DNA of 64,000 bases from Sporosarcina sp. ANT_H38 (GCF_008369195.1 NZ_VOBC01000001.1:2418001-2482000), one strand, 5' to 3'; shown: positions 8,270 through 17,015, numbered from the stretch's first letter. The notes: a model not told the origin generated them from the letters alone. Translations and numbers: made by a program.

Positions 8270-8542
8270 ATGTCTACTTTTCCAATGAATAATAACCATA
8301 ACGCAGGTAAGCATGGTAACAACTGCGGATGCGGATGCGGATGTGGTACACACAAACCACAACACACTCGTTCACAATGCTGTACGCAAAATACACCTCA
8401 AAATACTTGTACAATCACATTCAGACATACCGGAGAAAGTCGTGTTTGGAGACCTGATACTAGTTGCAACCAGTGTCGGAATTCTGATAACGAACGATTC
8501 CAACACAAGGACAGTTCTTGCTGTTGTAACTTCGGGTTTTAA
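8270..8542 (+). CDS. Small Cys-rich probable spore coat/exosporium protein
   Basis: A 90-residue protein starting MSTFPMNNNH, with the run NCGCGCGCG near residue 21, several CC pairs and a CCCNFGF end. It has no signal peptide or membrane segment. The start at ATG 8270 is fixed by AAAGGAGG 10 bases upstream; the longer in-frame reading from 8135 would overlap the promoter module and is rejected. It is third in the run of genes with the shared promoter, which argues for a sporulation, coat-associated role. I do not recognise a named family; CotY/CotZ-like Cys-rich proteins are only a loose analogy. Confidence 0.6.
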   Translation: MSTFPMNNNHNAGKHGNNCGCGCGCGTHKPQHTRSQCCTQNTPQNTCTITFRHTGESRVWRPDTSCNQCRNSDNERFQHKDSSCCCNFGF

Positions 8543-8551
8543 TAGGATGAT

Positions 8552-8602
8552 GGGCTATCCCTTGAGTCGCAATTGAGCGTCTTGATGGGACAGCCCTTTT
8601 TC
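8552..8602 (+). terminator. Terminator after Cys-rich coat gene
   Basis: Stem GGGCTATCCC / GGGACAGCCC enclosing a 30-base loop, followed by TTTTT. Confidence 0.7.
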
Positions 8603-8634
8603 CTTGGATTTTTTCGGAACTGCCATGACCCTAA

Positions 8635-8667
8635 CAAAAAACCTCTCCGCATTCATCCCGGAAAGGT
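8635..8667 (-). terminator. Terminator after lcfB
   Basis: On the minus strand ACCTTTCCG pairs with CGGAGAGGT and is followed by TTTTTTG. Confidence 0.8.
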
Positions 8668-8675
8668 CCATCTAC

Positions 8676-10229
8676 TTAAATTCTAACTTGATCCTTCAAT
8701 GACCGTCTCAATATTTTGCCGGTCGTATTTTTCGGCAGTTCATCTAAGAACTCGATTTGTTTCGGTACTTTATATTTCGCCAAACGAGCCGCACAGAATG
8801 CGATGAGTGAGGCTTCGTCTGCTACAATACCTTCTTTCAAGACGACAAATGCATGAACTGCTTCGCCAAAATCTGCATCCGGCAAACCAATAACCGCTGC
8901 TTCGACGATGTCGCGATGAGTAAATAGTACCTCTTCAACTTCACGTGGATAGACGTTATAGCCCCCTACGATGACGAGGTCTTTTTTACGGTCGACGATA
9001 TAGAAGTATCCTTTTTCATCACGTTTGGCCATATCGCCTGTATACAACCAACCATCTCGGATTGCGGATTCGGTCTCTTCTGGCATTTTGTAATAGCCTT
9101 TCATAACATTTGGTCCGCGCACAATTAATTCACCGACTTCTCCATCCGTTACTTCATTACCCAACTGGTCGACGACTTTGTTTTCTACGTTGATGATATT
9201 CGTCCCGATTGAACCAGGAATACGCTCTCGGTCAAGCGGGTTGAAGCAAGTTACAGGTGATGCTTCGGACAAACCATATCCTTCCGAAATCCGTACATTA
9301 AACTTCTCTTCGAAATTATGTAACAACGCAACCGGCAGCGATGATCCACCTGAGATTGTCGTCCGAACAGATTTGAAATCATCAGGATTACCTTCAGGGT
9401 ACTGATATAGGAAATTGTACATCGTAGGCACAGCTGCGAAGATAGTCGCCTGCTGTTCTCTCACGACATTGAATACTTCTGACGGACTGAAGCGCGGTAC
9501 AAGTAAAATCGTTGCACCCTTTACAAGTGGAGCGTTAATAACGACTGTAAGTGCAAATACATGGAATACTGGAAGTGTCGCTACTACGCGATCATCTTGC
9601 GAGAATCCAAGGTAATCTGCAACGTCACGCGCATTTGAATACAAGTTGCCATGTGTCAACATCGCGCCTTTTGGAAAACCTGTTGTTCCAGATGTATACA
9701 AGATGATAGCGGTTTCATTTTCATCCATAGAAACGGGTTCCTGATTAGGCTTTCCTGTAGCAATGAGCTGTGTAAATGTATGAACTTTCGACTTCACCGC
9801 TGCTGGAAGTGCGGCAATTTTCTCCGGTGTTTCCGGAACCGTTTCACAAATCACATAATGTTCAACAGCTGAGAATGCGCCAGCCGCCTGCTCAACAAGT
9901 GGTAGTAGGAGATCTAGTGCAATAACTACCTTCGCATCGCTATTATGTATGATATACGAAATTTCGTCTGGCGTGTAAATCGGATTAATCGGAATCGCTG
10001 TCGCACCTATGCGCATTGTCGCGTAAAGCGAAATAAGAAAATGTGGTGTATTGCCAAGAAGAAATGCGACGTGATCCCCTTTATTAACGCCTAAACCTTG
10101 CAGTGCCGACGCGAACATGGCTACCGACTGGTCAAACTCTGCATATGATGTATCTTTCCCCAAGAAGTGATAAGCCGCTTTTTCAGGCTGTGTCATTGCA
10201 GTTTCACGCACTTTAGTAACTAGATTCAT
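8676..10229 (-). CDS. lcfB: Long-chain fatty acid-CoA ligase LcfB-like
   Basis: A 517-residue AMP-forming acyl-CoA synthetase that activates fatty acids to acyl-CoA for beta-oxidation. The ATP/AMP loop LYTSGTTGFPKG lies at about residues 177-188, followed by the GYGLSEASP substrate motif, DGWLYTGD, and the C-terminal catalytic lysine in PKNTTGKILRR. Length is close to B. subtilis LcfB (YhfL). It is monocistronic, with its own promoter and a palindromic operator immediately upstream, consistent with repression by a TetR-type fatty acid regulator (inference). Confidence 0.92.
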   Translation of the reverse strand: MNLVTKVRETAMTQPEKAAYHFLGKDTSYAEFDQSVAMFASALQGLGVNKGDHVAFLLGNTPHFLISLYATMRIGATAIPINPIYTPDEISYIIHNSDAKVVIALDLLLPLVEQAAGAFSAVEHYVICETVPETPEKIAALPAAVKSKVHTFTQLIATGKPNQEPVSMDENETAIILYTSGTTGFPKGAMLTHGNLYSNARDVADYLGFSQDDRVVATLPVFHVFALTVVINAPLVKGATILLVPRFSPSEVFNVVREQQATIFAAVPTMYNFLYQYPEGNPDDFKSVRTTISGGSSLPVALLHNFEEKFNVRISEGYGLSEASPVTCFNPLDRERIPGSIGTNIINVENKVVDQLGNEVTDGEVGELIVRGPNVMKGYYKMPEETESAIRDGWLYTGDMAKRDEKGYFYIVDRKKDLVIVGGYNVYPREVEEVLFTHRDIVEAAVIGLPDADFGEAVHAFVVLKEGIVADEASLIAFCAARLAKYKVPKQIEFLDELPKNTTGKILRRSLKDQVRI

Positions 10230-10250
10230 AAGTTCATCCCCTTTTGATTA

Positions 10251-10268
10251 AATGAATACCCATTCATT
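10251..10268 (-). promoter_or_regulatory. Palindromic operator upstream of lcfB
   Basis: Perfect inverted repeat AATGAAT-ACCC-ATTCATT between the lcfB -10 and start codon. TetR-family fatty acid regulators such as FadR of Bacillus bind TGAATGA/TCATTCA-type palindromes; this one is similar in composition but has different half-site spacing. Confidence 0.55.
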
Positions 10269-10281
10269 GTCCACAAAAATC

Positions 10282-10310
10282 ATTATATAAGAAAAGTTCA
10301 GACAAATCAA
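10282..10310 (-). promoter_or_regulatory. Sigma-A-type promoter of lcfB
   Basis: On the minus strand TTGATT (10305-10310), 17-bp spacer, TATAAT (10282-10287). The expected transcript start lies just before the palindrome at 10251-10268. Confidence 0.65.
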
Positions 10311-10312
10311 GA

Positions 10313-10830
10313 CGCGAAAAGCGCAAGCGCCTGTTCACAAAGGATTCCAGCCTAAGTTCGCCACGTCCTGTGGAAATAAAGAGGGGTGCTAGTTCAATCC
10401 CTCTCCGCTGCATGACCTGCATCGTGCAGGCCCGTGACAGGCATAAGACCGATTGGCGAAGCGGTGCACTTTACCGCACAGCCAATCTGACTTATGTCCC
10501 GAACCCCTAGGCGCTGGAGCTAGACATGAAAAGTGGAAGCGCCTGTTTAGATGATTGCTGCCGAAGTTCGCCACGTCCTGTGGCAATAAAGAGGGATGCT
10601 AGTTCAATCCCTCTCCGCTGCATGACCTGCATCGTGCAGGCCCGTGACAGGCATAAGACGGATTGGCGACGCGGTGCACTTTACCGCACAGCCAAGCTGA
10701 CTTATGAGGAACGCAACCTAAGAGCGCCGCGTCCTGCGGTAATAAAGAGGGATGCTAGTTCAATCCCTCTCCGTTGCATAACTCACATCCTGTGAGCCTC
10801 CGAACCCCTAGGCGCTGGAGCTAGACACGA
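10313..10830. repeat. Cluster of dispersed intergenic repeats
   Basis: Two elements sit head to tail. Each begins near AAAAGCGCAAGCGCC or a variant (10317; 10528) and ends CCTAGGCGCTGGAGCTAGACA (10506-10526; about 10807-10827); the ends form imperfect inverted repeats. Inside, a block from GTTCGCCACGTCCTGTGG through GAGGGRTGCTAGTTCAATC to a GACTTATG hairpin arm recurs at 10352 and 10565, and its first half a third time near 10725. Internal hairpins include CCTGCATCGTGCAGG. It has no convincing coding content. Related fragments occur at 19833-19980, 22724, 35335 and 42005. Confidence 0.85.
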
Positions 10831-10912
10831 AAAGCGCAAGATCCATAATAAAGGGATTCACCCAAAGACTTTCAGAAGTAAGAGACTGCACTCTAACCCC
10901 TCTACGAAAATT

Positions 10913-12847
10913 TCACACCGACGCTTTAATATGTGCTAGATAACGCCAGCGTATTAAGTAGAAATAAAAGATTTGCAAAAGCGTAAAACCGACAAGAACG
11001 AGGACCAGTTCTCTTACAATTGAAATTTCTGCAAGCGCATCCCAGATCACTTGTAATGACAGAAATGCGAACGAACTATGGACAAATGCGACTCCCCATG
11101 GGAAGAAAAACTGCGGGATTAATTGCCGATTGACAATTTTCTTGAACTCGCGATCCGTGATACCCATGCGCCGTAAGACATCGAATTGTTTCCGATCACT
11201 TTCGAGCGATGTATACAATCTGAAGTAAATGAAACTTCCAGCTGCTAGGAAAAAGACCCCAGCCAGTAGTAATCCGATAAATAATAACAATGAAAATGTC
11301 GTCCGGATGACCGAATAATTCATGCCCGGATTTTCAAATGAATACGGTAAATCATCGGACTCGCCCAGAAGAAATGATTCCGCAACCTTAGCATCAATGG
11401 ATAAGCCGATTTCCTTGGTTTTTTGCCAATCGGGAATATTGAATGCATAGTAGGATAATGACTTAGCCCCTTGAGTTAACCCACTTTCTAAGACCAACTC
11501 ATAATCTAAATCATTCAACACGATAGCGTTCATTGCAATCGAGTACGCTGAAAATAAATGATATGGATACGCCCCGTCTATCTTAACGTGGACGTTACTT
11601 TCTTCGAGCAACGTTCTCACAGTTCTGTTCTTCAGCTGATCATATGACGAAGCAGAAGGTGGTAGGAAAATGGCTTCGCCTTTTTTCATATCAATAGCTT
11701 GATAGCCAAACGAATGAGCAAGCATGTTCACATTAGAGAGCTTCAGTATCGCAACAGGGTTCTCTGTAAACGTCGAAGTCTGTTCCAACACTTGGAACCG
11801 GACAAGTGAATAATCGATCTGCTCCGCATTCAATTCATCGACAAGCTGTGTGATATGCTTCCTTTCAAGTTCGTTCTCTGGCTTACTTTTATAAATAAGA
11901 CCCAACGGATGCATTTCATGGTACTGGGAAGCAAACGAAGTAAGCGATGCAAGTATGCCAACCGACATGAACGCTACCGTGGACACGATTGTTACGATGA
12001 AAAACATTCGCGCATTTTCACGCAGCCGCACAACACCTTCAGAAATCGACAGCAACCAATAATGATGCCAATACAATCGTTTTCGTTTGCGAAGCTTATG
12101 CAGGAGTAGGGGTAAGGAATCCGTGAAAAAGTAGAAGGTCCCTACTGTTGCAAGCGGTGGCAAGAAAAAGATTAGGCCGATAACGACGGAATTCGTTGTT
12201 GATGCGGCCATGATATAGGACATAAGAAGGAACAGTAATCCAAGATAACCACGCGCTTTTGAATAGCCATACGCCCCACGACTTCCTGCATCTCCCTGTA
12301 TGAGATCAGCCACTTCTCCAGTCCGAATGAACACAGGCGCGACATAAGAAATGATCACAAAGAGACTCATGAAAGCACCAATTGTCAGTGCGAATGGTTC
12401 CCATGATAAATAGAGTGGCAAAGCTGGCAAAAGAACGATTTCCCGTATAATCATAAAAAAGAATTTCGAAAACATAAACCCTAGAATTGTCCCCGCCACA
12501 ATAGATGCAGTTCCGATAATCATCGTCTCAATGAAGATAAGACGGTTCAATTGTTGCTTCGCCATCCCTAAATGCAGCAAGATGCCAAATTCCTTCGATC
12601 TTGCCTGAAGAAATGCCCGCATCGAATAAAACAAGAAAAACACAGTGAATATATACAAAATAATTTCTGCGATAACCATACCCATGATGGCAATTTCTTG
12701 AACAAACCGATTTTCTATGGATGGATGAAATAACAACATGGAATAAAGGAAAAATACCATAACTGAGAAAACGCTTGCCATGAAAAAGGCAGTATAAACA
12801 CGTCTATTTCGAATGACATTACGGTAAGCGAACTGACGAAAGGTCAT
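10913..12847 (-). CDS. bceB: BceB-type ABC transporter permease
   Basis: A 644-residue permease with about ten membrane segments and a large extracytoplasmic domain of about 200 residues between segments 7 and 8 (roughly residues 310-515), the signature of BceB/VraG permeases that confer resistance to bacitracin-like peptides and also sense them. FtsX-type segments flank the domain. ATG 12847 is preferred to 12853 because GGAGGG is correctly spaced only for it. It overlaps the ATPase gene and is last in a four-gene overlapping unit, so transporter and two-component system are co-transcribed. The actual peptide substrate is unknown. Confidence 0.88.
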   Translation of the reverse strand: MTFRQFAYRNVIRNRRVYTAFFMASVFSVMVFFLYSMLLFHPSIENRFVQEIAIMGMVIAEIILYIFTVFFLFYSMRAFLQARSKEFGILLHLGMAKQQLNRLIFIETMIIGTASIVAGTILGFMFSKFFFMIIREIVLLPALPLYLSWEPFALTIGAFMSLFVIISYVAPVFIRTGEVADLIQGDAGSRGAYGYSKARGYLGLLFLLMSYIMAASTTNSVVIGLIFFLPPLATVGTFYFFTDSLPLLLHKLRKRKRLYWHHYWLLSISEGVVRLRENARMFFIVTIVSTVAFMSVGILASLTSFASQYHEMHPLGLIYKSKPENELERKHITQLVDELNAEQIDYSLVRFQVLEQTSTFTENPVAILKLSNVNMLAHSFGYQAIDMKKGEAIFLPPSASSYDQLKNRTVRTLLEESNVHVKIDGAYPYHLFSAYSIAMNAIVLNDLDYELVLESGLTQGAKSLSYYAFNIPDWQKTKEIGLSIDAKVAESFLLGESDDLPYSFENPGMNYSVIRTTFSLLLFIGLLLAGVFFLAAGSFIYFRLYTSLESDRKQFDVLRRMGITDREFKKIVNRQLIPQFFFPWGVAFVHSSFAFLSLQVIWDALAEISIVRELVLVLVGFTLLQIFYFYLIRWRYLAHIKASV

Positions 12848-13601
12848 TGACATTCCCTCCGAGAAGAGACAAGACGTTCAAAATACGTTGGAAAAATGTT
12901 TGACGTCTTTCATCTTTATAAATTTCATTAAAAAATTCGCCGTCCTTGATAAATAACACGCGGTCACAATAACTGGCGGCAATCGGATCATGCGTCACCA
13001 TAATGACAGTTGTTTTTGCAGTTTTATTAATATGACTCAGCAATTCAAGCACATCTTTCGCAGACTTCGAATCCAGATTTCCAGTTGGCTCGTCAGCAAG
13101 AATGATTTTTGGTTTATGAATAAGTGCCCGCCCAATCGCCGTTCGCTGCGCTTGTCCCCCTGACAGTTCGTCAGGTCGACGGTTCAAAATGTCCTTCAAA
13201 TCAAGACTTACCGCCGTTTCTGCAATGCGCTTTTCCATTTCAGGTACAGATAAGCCATCAAGTGTCAGCGGCAAAACAAGATTCTCTTCTACGGTCAGCA
13301 TTTGAAGTAGGTTAATATCCTGAAAAACGAAGCCGAGATTGCGTCGTCTGAATAGTGCCAAATCGTTTTGTTTGAGCGCTTCTGGCTCAATTCCATTTAT
13401 CATTAGACGTCCATATGTCGGTAACGTAATGGTTGAAATTAAGTTCAGCAAAGTTGTTTTTCCGCTTCCAGAGGGGCCCATTACGGCGACAAATTCACCT
13501 TCCTCCACCTCAAAGTCGAGACGGTTCAATGCCCGGTGCATCACTTTCCCTTCATAAATTTTCGTTACTTCCGTCAATTCCACGATTGTGTTCCGTTTCA
13601 C
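12819..13601 (-). CDS. bceA: BceA-type ABC transporter ATPase
   Basis: A 260-residue ATPase of the LolD/MacB/BceA type. Walker A GPSGSGKTT (42-50), Q-loop FVFQD (91-95), signature LSGGQ (146-150) and Walker B IILADEPTGNLD (166-177) are all intact, followed by the His switch in THD. The start is GTG 13601, inside the sensor kinase gene (50-bp overlap); a second GTG at 13583 is possible. It pairs with the BceB-type permease downstream, and together they would detach peptide antibiotics from undecaprenyl-linked targets, as known for B. subtilis BceAB. Confidence 0.9.
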   Translation of the reverse strand: MKRNTIVELTEVTKIYEGKVMHRALNRLDFEVEEGEFVAVMGPSGSGKTTLLNLISTITLPTYGRLMINGIEPEALKQNDLALFRRRNLGFVFQDINLLQMLTVEENLVLPLTLDGLSVPEMEKRIAETAVSLDLKDILNRRPDELSGGQAQRTAIGRALIHKPKIILADEPTGNLDSKSAKDVLELLSHINKTAKTTVIMVTHDPIAASYCDRVLFIKDGEFFNEIYKDERRQTFFQRILNVLSLLGGNVNDLSSVRLP

Positions 13602-14604
13602 TCATCTCACCCGCCTCTCCATTTTCAAATAGTACTGTCACTGTTGTTCCTTTCCCTTTTTGTGATTTAATTGACAGTGGATGACCTAACCGATCGCATA
13701 CTTCTGACGCAATATAAAGTCCCATCCCCGTTGATTCGCCGATCAGTCGACCGTTTTCACCAGTGAAGAAAGCTTTGGTGACTCGCTTCAAATCCGAAGT
13801 TGGGATACCAATCCCTTCATCCTGAATCGACAATTGCAGTCCATCCCCTGTGCAAGAAGCGATTAAATGGACTTTCTTTCCTTCGTCGAAGGTATATTTC
13901 ACTGCATTAGTAATGAACTGTCCGATGACGATTTTCATCCACTTCGCATCCGTGGCAACAAAAAAGTTGTCATCGATTGAAATAACTGGGAATACGCCAT
14001 TTGTGATGAACAGCCGCTTATGTTCCGTCACGATTTCTTGTACTAGTTTTTTCAAACCAACGCGCTCAATTTGCATATCTTGTTCAAACGTTTCGAGCCG
14101 CGCATTAACAAGTACTAAATCGAGTCCACTTCGAATTTTCTCTACCTCTTCAGTGATACTGTCACGGTCAAGGTCATCTTTTTCCTGCAATAGAAGCCCC
14201 ATAACGGAAATCGGAGTTTTCATCTGATGGACCCACTGATTCATAAAGTGGAGCTGTCGATGTTGAGCTGCATACAACCGTTGTACTTCGTTTTGATACA
14301 ACCTGTACAATTCGCGTGTAAACTCCGTCGTTTGCCGATGCTCCGGTGCTTGTGTAAATCGGATAAGTGCATCTTCCATCTTTTCCGGCTTTCGCGTGAT
14401 TGCTTCGTAGAATGTACGCCTCATAATATATTTCCCTAATAAATAGACGCTCGTCAACAACATACTCATACTGATTGAGTAGACAGCCGTGTTGAAATTA
14501 CGGAATCCATCCAACCAGTACAACAGCATAATGAACAGCATCAGAATCACTTGAAAAATGAGGAATGGTACATGTTCCCTGAGAAAGAGTCCAAGCTTTT
14601 TCAT
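13552..14604 (-). CDS. bceS: BceS-type intramembrane-sensing histidine kinase
   Basis: A 350-residue kinase with two membrane helices (about residues 12-31 and 40-60) and almost no extracellular loop, typical of kinases that receive their signal through a BceAB transporter. The phospho-acceptor is His126 in NQWVHQMKTPIS, and the HATPase domain has N (ITNAVKYT), DEGIGIP and GTGMGLYIA-type boxes. It overlaps the regulator gene by ATGA and the ATPase gene by 50 bp. Confidence 0.9.
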   Translation of the reverse strand: MKKLGLFLREHVPFLIFQVILMLFIMLLYWLDGFRNFNTAVYSISMSMLLTSVYLLGKYIMRRTFYEAITRKPEKMEDALIRFTQAPEHRQTTEFTRELYRLYQNEVQRLYAAQHRQLHFMNQWVHQMKTPISVMGLLLQEKDDLDRDSITEEVEKIRSGLDLVLVNARLETFEQDMQIERVGLKKLVQEIVTEHKRLFITNGVFPVISIDDNFFVATDAKWMKIVIGQFITNAVKYTFDEGKKVHLIASCTGDGLQLSIQDEGIGIPTSDLKRVTKAFFTGENGRLIGESTGMGLYIASEVCDRLGHPLSIKSQKGKGTTVTVLFENGEAGEMSETEHNRGIDGSNENL

Positions 14605-15305
14605 GATTCCTCAGGTGCTAAAAAAAATCGATAACCTGCGCCGCGGACGGTTTCGATTGAAGATTTAATAGCATAATCAGCAAGTTTTTTACGTACCCGA
14701 GTCATATTAACGTTTAATGTATTTTCATCGACAAAGGACTGATCATCCCACAGTTCTTCCAATAATTTTTCCCTTGAAACAACTTTCGGTGCTGCGTCCA
14801 TCAGCAACTCAAGGATGACGCACTCCTTTTTCTGCAGGGGTACGTTGTTTTCGCGGACATGCAGTTCCATACGTTCAATGTATAACTGGAGTGCCCCGAT
14901 TTTCACAGTCCGTTCGGATTGGTTTGGAGCGTATTCACCAAACGTTCTCCGTAAATGACTTCTGATTTTTGCAAGGACGATTTCATAATGAAAAGGTTTC
15001 GTTATGAAATCGTCGCCGCCATTTTCTAGCGCAAATACCTGATCCATATCTCCAGATCGCGCGGATATGAATAGTATAGGACATGTAGTATATTGGCGAA
15101 GCTGACGACACCAATAATAGCCGTCATAAGAAGGTAAATTGATGTCTAGCAGAATGAGATGTGGATCGAACGCGAGGCTTTCCTCGGTGACTTGGTCGAA
15201 ATCTTCTACAATTGCAACGTCATATTGGTATTTCCGAAGTGTGTCTGCTAACAGTTGTGCGATTTTCTTATCGTCTTCAACTATGAATATACGATGTTTC
15301 TCCAT
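14601..15305 (-). CDS. bceR: BceR-type response regulator
   Basis: An OmpR/PhoB-family regulator of 234 residues from the ATG at 15305; AAAGGGGAC is correctly spaced for that start, so the upstream GTG 15323 is not used. The receiver domain has the acidic pocket EDD (10-12), phospho-acceptor Asp54 in LLDINLP and Lys in ITKPF; the C-terminal winged helix starts near residue 130. It would activate the bce genes when the kinase is stimulated by the transporter. It is first of four overlapping genes. Confidence 0.9.
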   Translation of the reverse strand: MEKHRIFIVEDDKKIAQLLADTLRKYQYDVAIVEDFDQVTEESLAFDPHLILLDINLPSYDGYYWCRQLRQYTTCPILFISARSGDMDQVFALENGGDDFITKPFHYEIVLAKIRSHLRRTFGEYAPNQSERTVKIGALQLYIERMELHVRENNVPLQKKECVILELLMDAAPKVVSREKLLEELWDDQSFVDENTLNVNMTRVRKKLADYAIKSSIETVRGAGYRFFLAPEES

Positions 15306-15404
15306 AGGACAGTCCCCTTTCACATTTCCTTTTATTATACCGTAAAAACGGGTCTAGTGTTTGGAAGTTTTTTGGGAATTTAGTTGTTTTGGGTGGAGGG
15401 TTTA

Positions 15405-15546
15405 ATTGATTGGATGGGGTTTATGATTGGTTACCCACGATTTTTGATCCGTCAAACCGCGAATATGATTGGGTACCCACGATTTATGATCGGTCAAACG
15501 GCGAATATGATTGGTACCCGCGATTTATGATTAGTCAACTATGTAG
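15405..15546. repeat. 21-bp-phased TATGATNGGT array, locus A
   Basis: TATGAT or a one-base variant starts at 15422, 15443, 15464, 15485, 15506 and 15526, a 21-bp period with one step of 20. GGT usually follows one base later. Alternate units are more alike (…ACCCACGA versus …CAAACGGCGAA), giving a 42-bp super-period. It lies between the lplJ terminator and the bceR start. The same phased motif recurs at 57921-58102. Confidence 0.85.
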
Positions 15547-15601
15547 GCCCTTTGAATGGTCGATTGTAATTTCCCGTGTGCATGGATAGTGTTTATTTCA
15601 A

Positions 15602-15632
15602 AAGAAAAAAGCCTGACGTATAGTCAGACTTC
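15602..15632 (-). terminator. Terminator after lplJ
   Basis: On the minus strand GTCTGACTATACGTCAGGC is followed by TTTTTTC. Confidence 0.75.
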
Positions 15633-15640
15633 TGATTGTA

Positions 15641-16633
15641 TTAATAAATCAATTGAAGGAACTCTTCTTTCGTAATGCCACCTAGATATGTCGGAATATC
15701 AATTGGTGCAAGTGCTTCGCCAATTGCCTGTCTTTCATACTGGACACCTTTCAAGCTTTCCTCGATGACTGCCACTTCACCGACACCGAAAAAGTCTCCA
15801 AAAATGCTGATATCTTCCATAATTCCTTTTTTCACTTGGATATGCACATCAATCCCACCTACTGGGAATCTGTGTGAGTGCTGCATATTGAACTTCGGTG
15901 ATTTTCCGTAGTTCCAATCCCAGTTGCCATAGCGCTCCGCAGATAACTCGCGAATGTTTGTCCAATCTTCATCCGTCAACTCTAGATATTGGATTTTTTC
16001 TTCCCCGCCGAAAATCGATTTCAGTATTTCCATTCGGAACTGTTCAATTGTCATTGAATCATTCAGGAATTCGGAAATATTCGCGACACGACTGCGGATT
16101 GATTTAATACCTTTGGATTCAATTTTATCTTTGCGTACTTTTAGCGCTGATACAACGCGCTCGATTTCTGTATCAAACATCAGCGTTCCATGGCTGAACA
16201 TACGCCCATTTGTTGAGAACTGTGCGTTACCTGAAACTTTACGTCCCTCAACAAGAATGTCATTACGACCGAGTAACTCTGCTTTGACACCCATTTCTGC
16301 GAGTGCCTGAACGACCGGTTCCGTAACCTTTTTAAAGTTGCGGAACGATTCGCCATCGTCTTTTGTTAAGAAACTGTAATTCAAGTTGCCCAAATCATGG
16401 TAGACAGCGCCCCCACCAGATAGACGGCGAACAACATGAATGCCGTTTGCTTCCACGTATTCTGTATCAATTTCTTCAATCGTATTCTGATTTTTACCAA
16501 CGATGATGGAAGGCTCGTTAATATAAAACAACAAAAATGAATCTTTGTCTATATCCATATTCTTAAGGACATATTCCTCTATCGCCAAGTTGATATGCGG
16601 ATCTGTAATTCCCTTATTATCAATGAAATACAT
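15641..16633 (-). CDS. lplJ: Lipoate-protein ligase LplJ
   Basis: A 330-residue ligase attaching free lipoate to E2 subunits and GcvH using ATP. The family motif RRLSGGGAVYHDLGNLNYSF spans about residues 73-92, and the active-site lysine is expected in RKVSGNAQ; the C-terminal accessory domain is present. Length equals B. subtilis LplJ (YhfJ). It is monocistronic with its own terminator. As in B. subtilis, it lies near a yhfH-type gene. Confidence 0.93.
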   Translation of the reverse strand: MYFIDNKGITDPHINLAIEEYVLKNMDIDKDSFLLFYINEPSIIVGKNQNTIEEIDTEYVEANGIHVVRRLSGGGAVYHDLGNLNYSFLTKDDGESFRNFKKVTEPVVQALAEMGVKAELLGRNDILVEGRKVSGNAQFSTNGRMFSHGTLMFDTEIERVVSALKVRKDKIESKGIKSIRSRVANISEFLNDSMTIEQFRMEILKSIFGGEEKIQYLELTDEDWTNIRELSAERYGNWDWNYGKSPKFNMQHSHRFPVGGIDVHIQVKKGIMEDISIFGDFFGVGEVAVIEESLKGVQYERQAIGEALAPIDIPTYLGGITKEEFLQLIY

Positions 16634-16729
16634 AATTATCGCTCCTCATAAATAGCTTCTCAACCATATTATCATTTTTAAGAAGTGAAGACCTCACTTC
16701 ACAACTTTCAGAATAAATCATTAAATGTG

Positions 16730-16759
16730 TTGACACCCAGCACACTGTTATATTACACT
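16730..16759 (+). promoter_or_regulatory. Probable promoter of first yhfH-like gene
   Basis: TTGACA (16730-16735), 18-bp spacer, TACACT (16754-16759). The -10 region (CTGTTATATTACAC) resembles CTGTACTATTACAC before copy 2 and CTGTACTACCACAA before copy 3, so the regulatory sequence was duplicated with the genes. Confidence 0.45.
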
Positions 16760-16810
16760 ACAAACAATAGATTTAGTTATAGTACAAATTAAGAAGGGGA
16801 GAATGAAAAT

Positions 16811-16936
16811 ATGATTGAGAATGTCATCGAGTTTTTCAAAAATCTACCTGCTAAAATTTGTACATCCTGCGGGCATGAAATCGTCGAGCAACATGAATGC
16901 TACGGTAGCAAATGTGACAACTGCAACATCTTGTGA
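16811..16936 (+). CDS. yhfH: YhfH-family mini-protein, copy 1
   Basis: A 41-residue protein with a conserved head (NVIEFFKNLP) and a C-X2-C ... C-X4-C-X2-C cysteine pattern (Cys17, 20, 30, 35, 38) that probably binds zinc. It matches what I recall of Bacillus YhfH, whose function is unknown. ATG follows AAGGGGAG. It is the first of three tandem copies spaced 205 and 204 bp. The stop at 16934-16936 shows that an overlapping longer ORF (16815-17141) in another frame is an artefact running into copy 2. Confidence 0.85.
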   Translation: MIENVIEFFKNLPAKICTSCGHEIVEQHECYGSKCDNCNIL

Positions 16937-17015
16937 TTTTTTTTACAAACCCTGTACTATTACACATACAGCATTTCGCCCGAAACTAATACAATCGAAA
17001 AGGGGAAATTTAGCT

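Noticed and set aside
10389..10795. Small ORFs in the repeat cluster
   Set aside because: They are translations of palindromic repeats, with no ribosome sites, and differ in frame between copies.
15422..15545. CRISPR array
   Set aside because: The conserved part is only about 10 bp with a 21-bp period, far below repeat-spacer sizes, and no cas genes are present.
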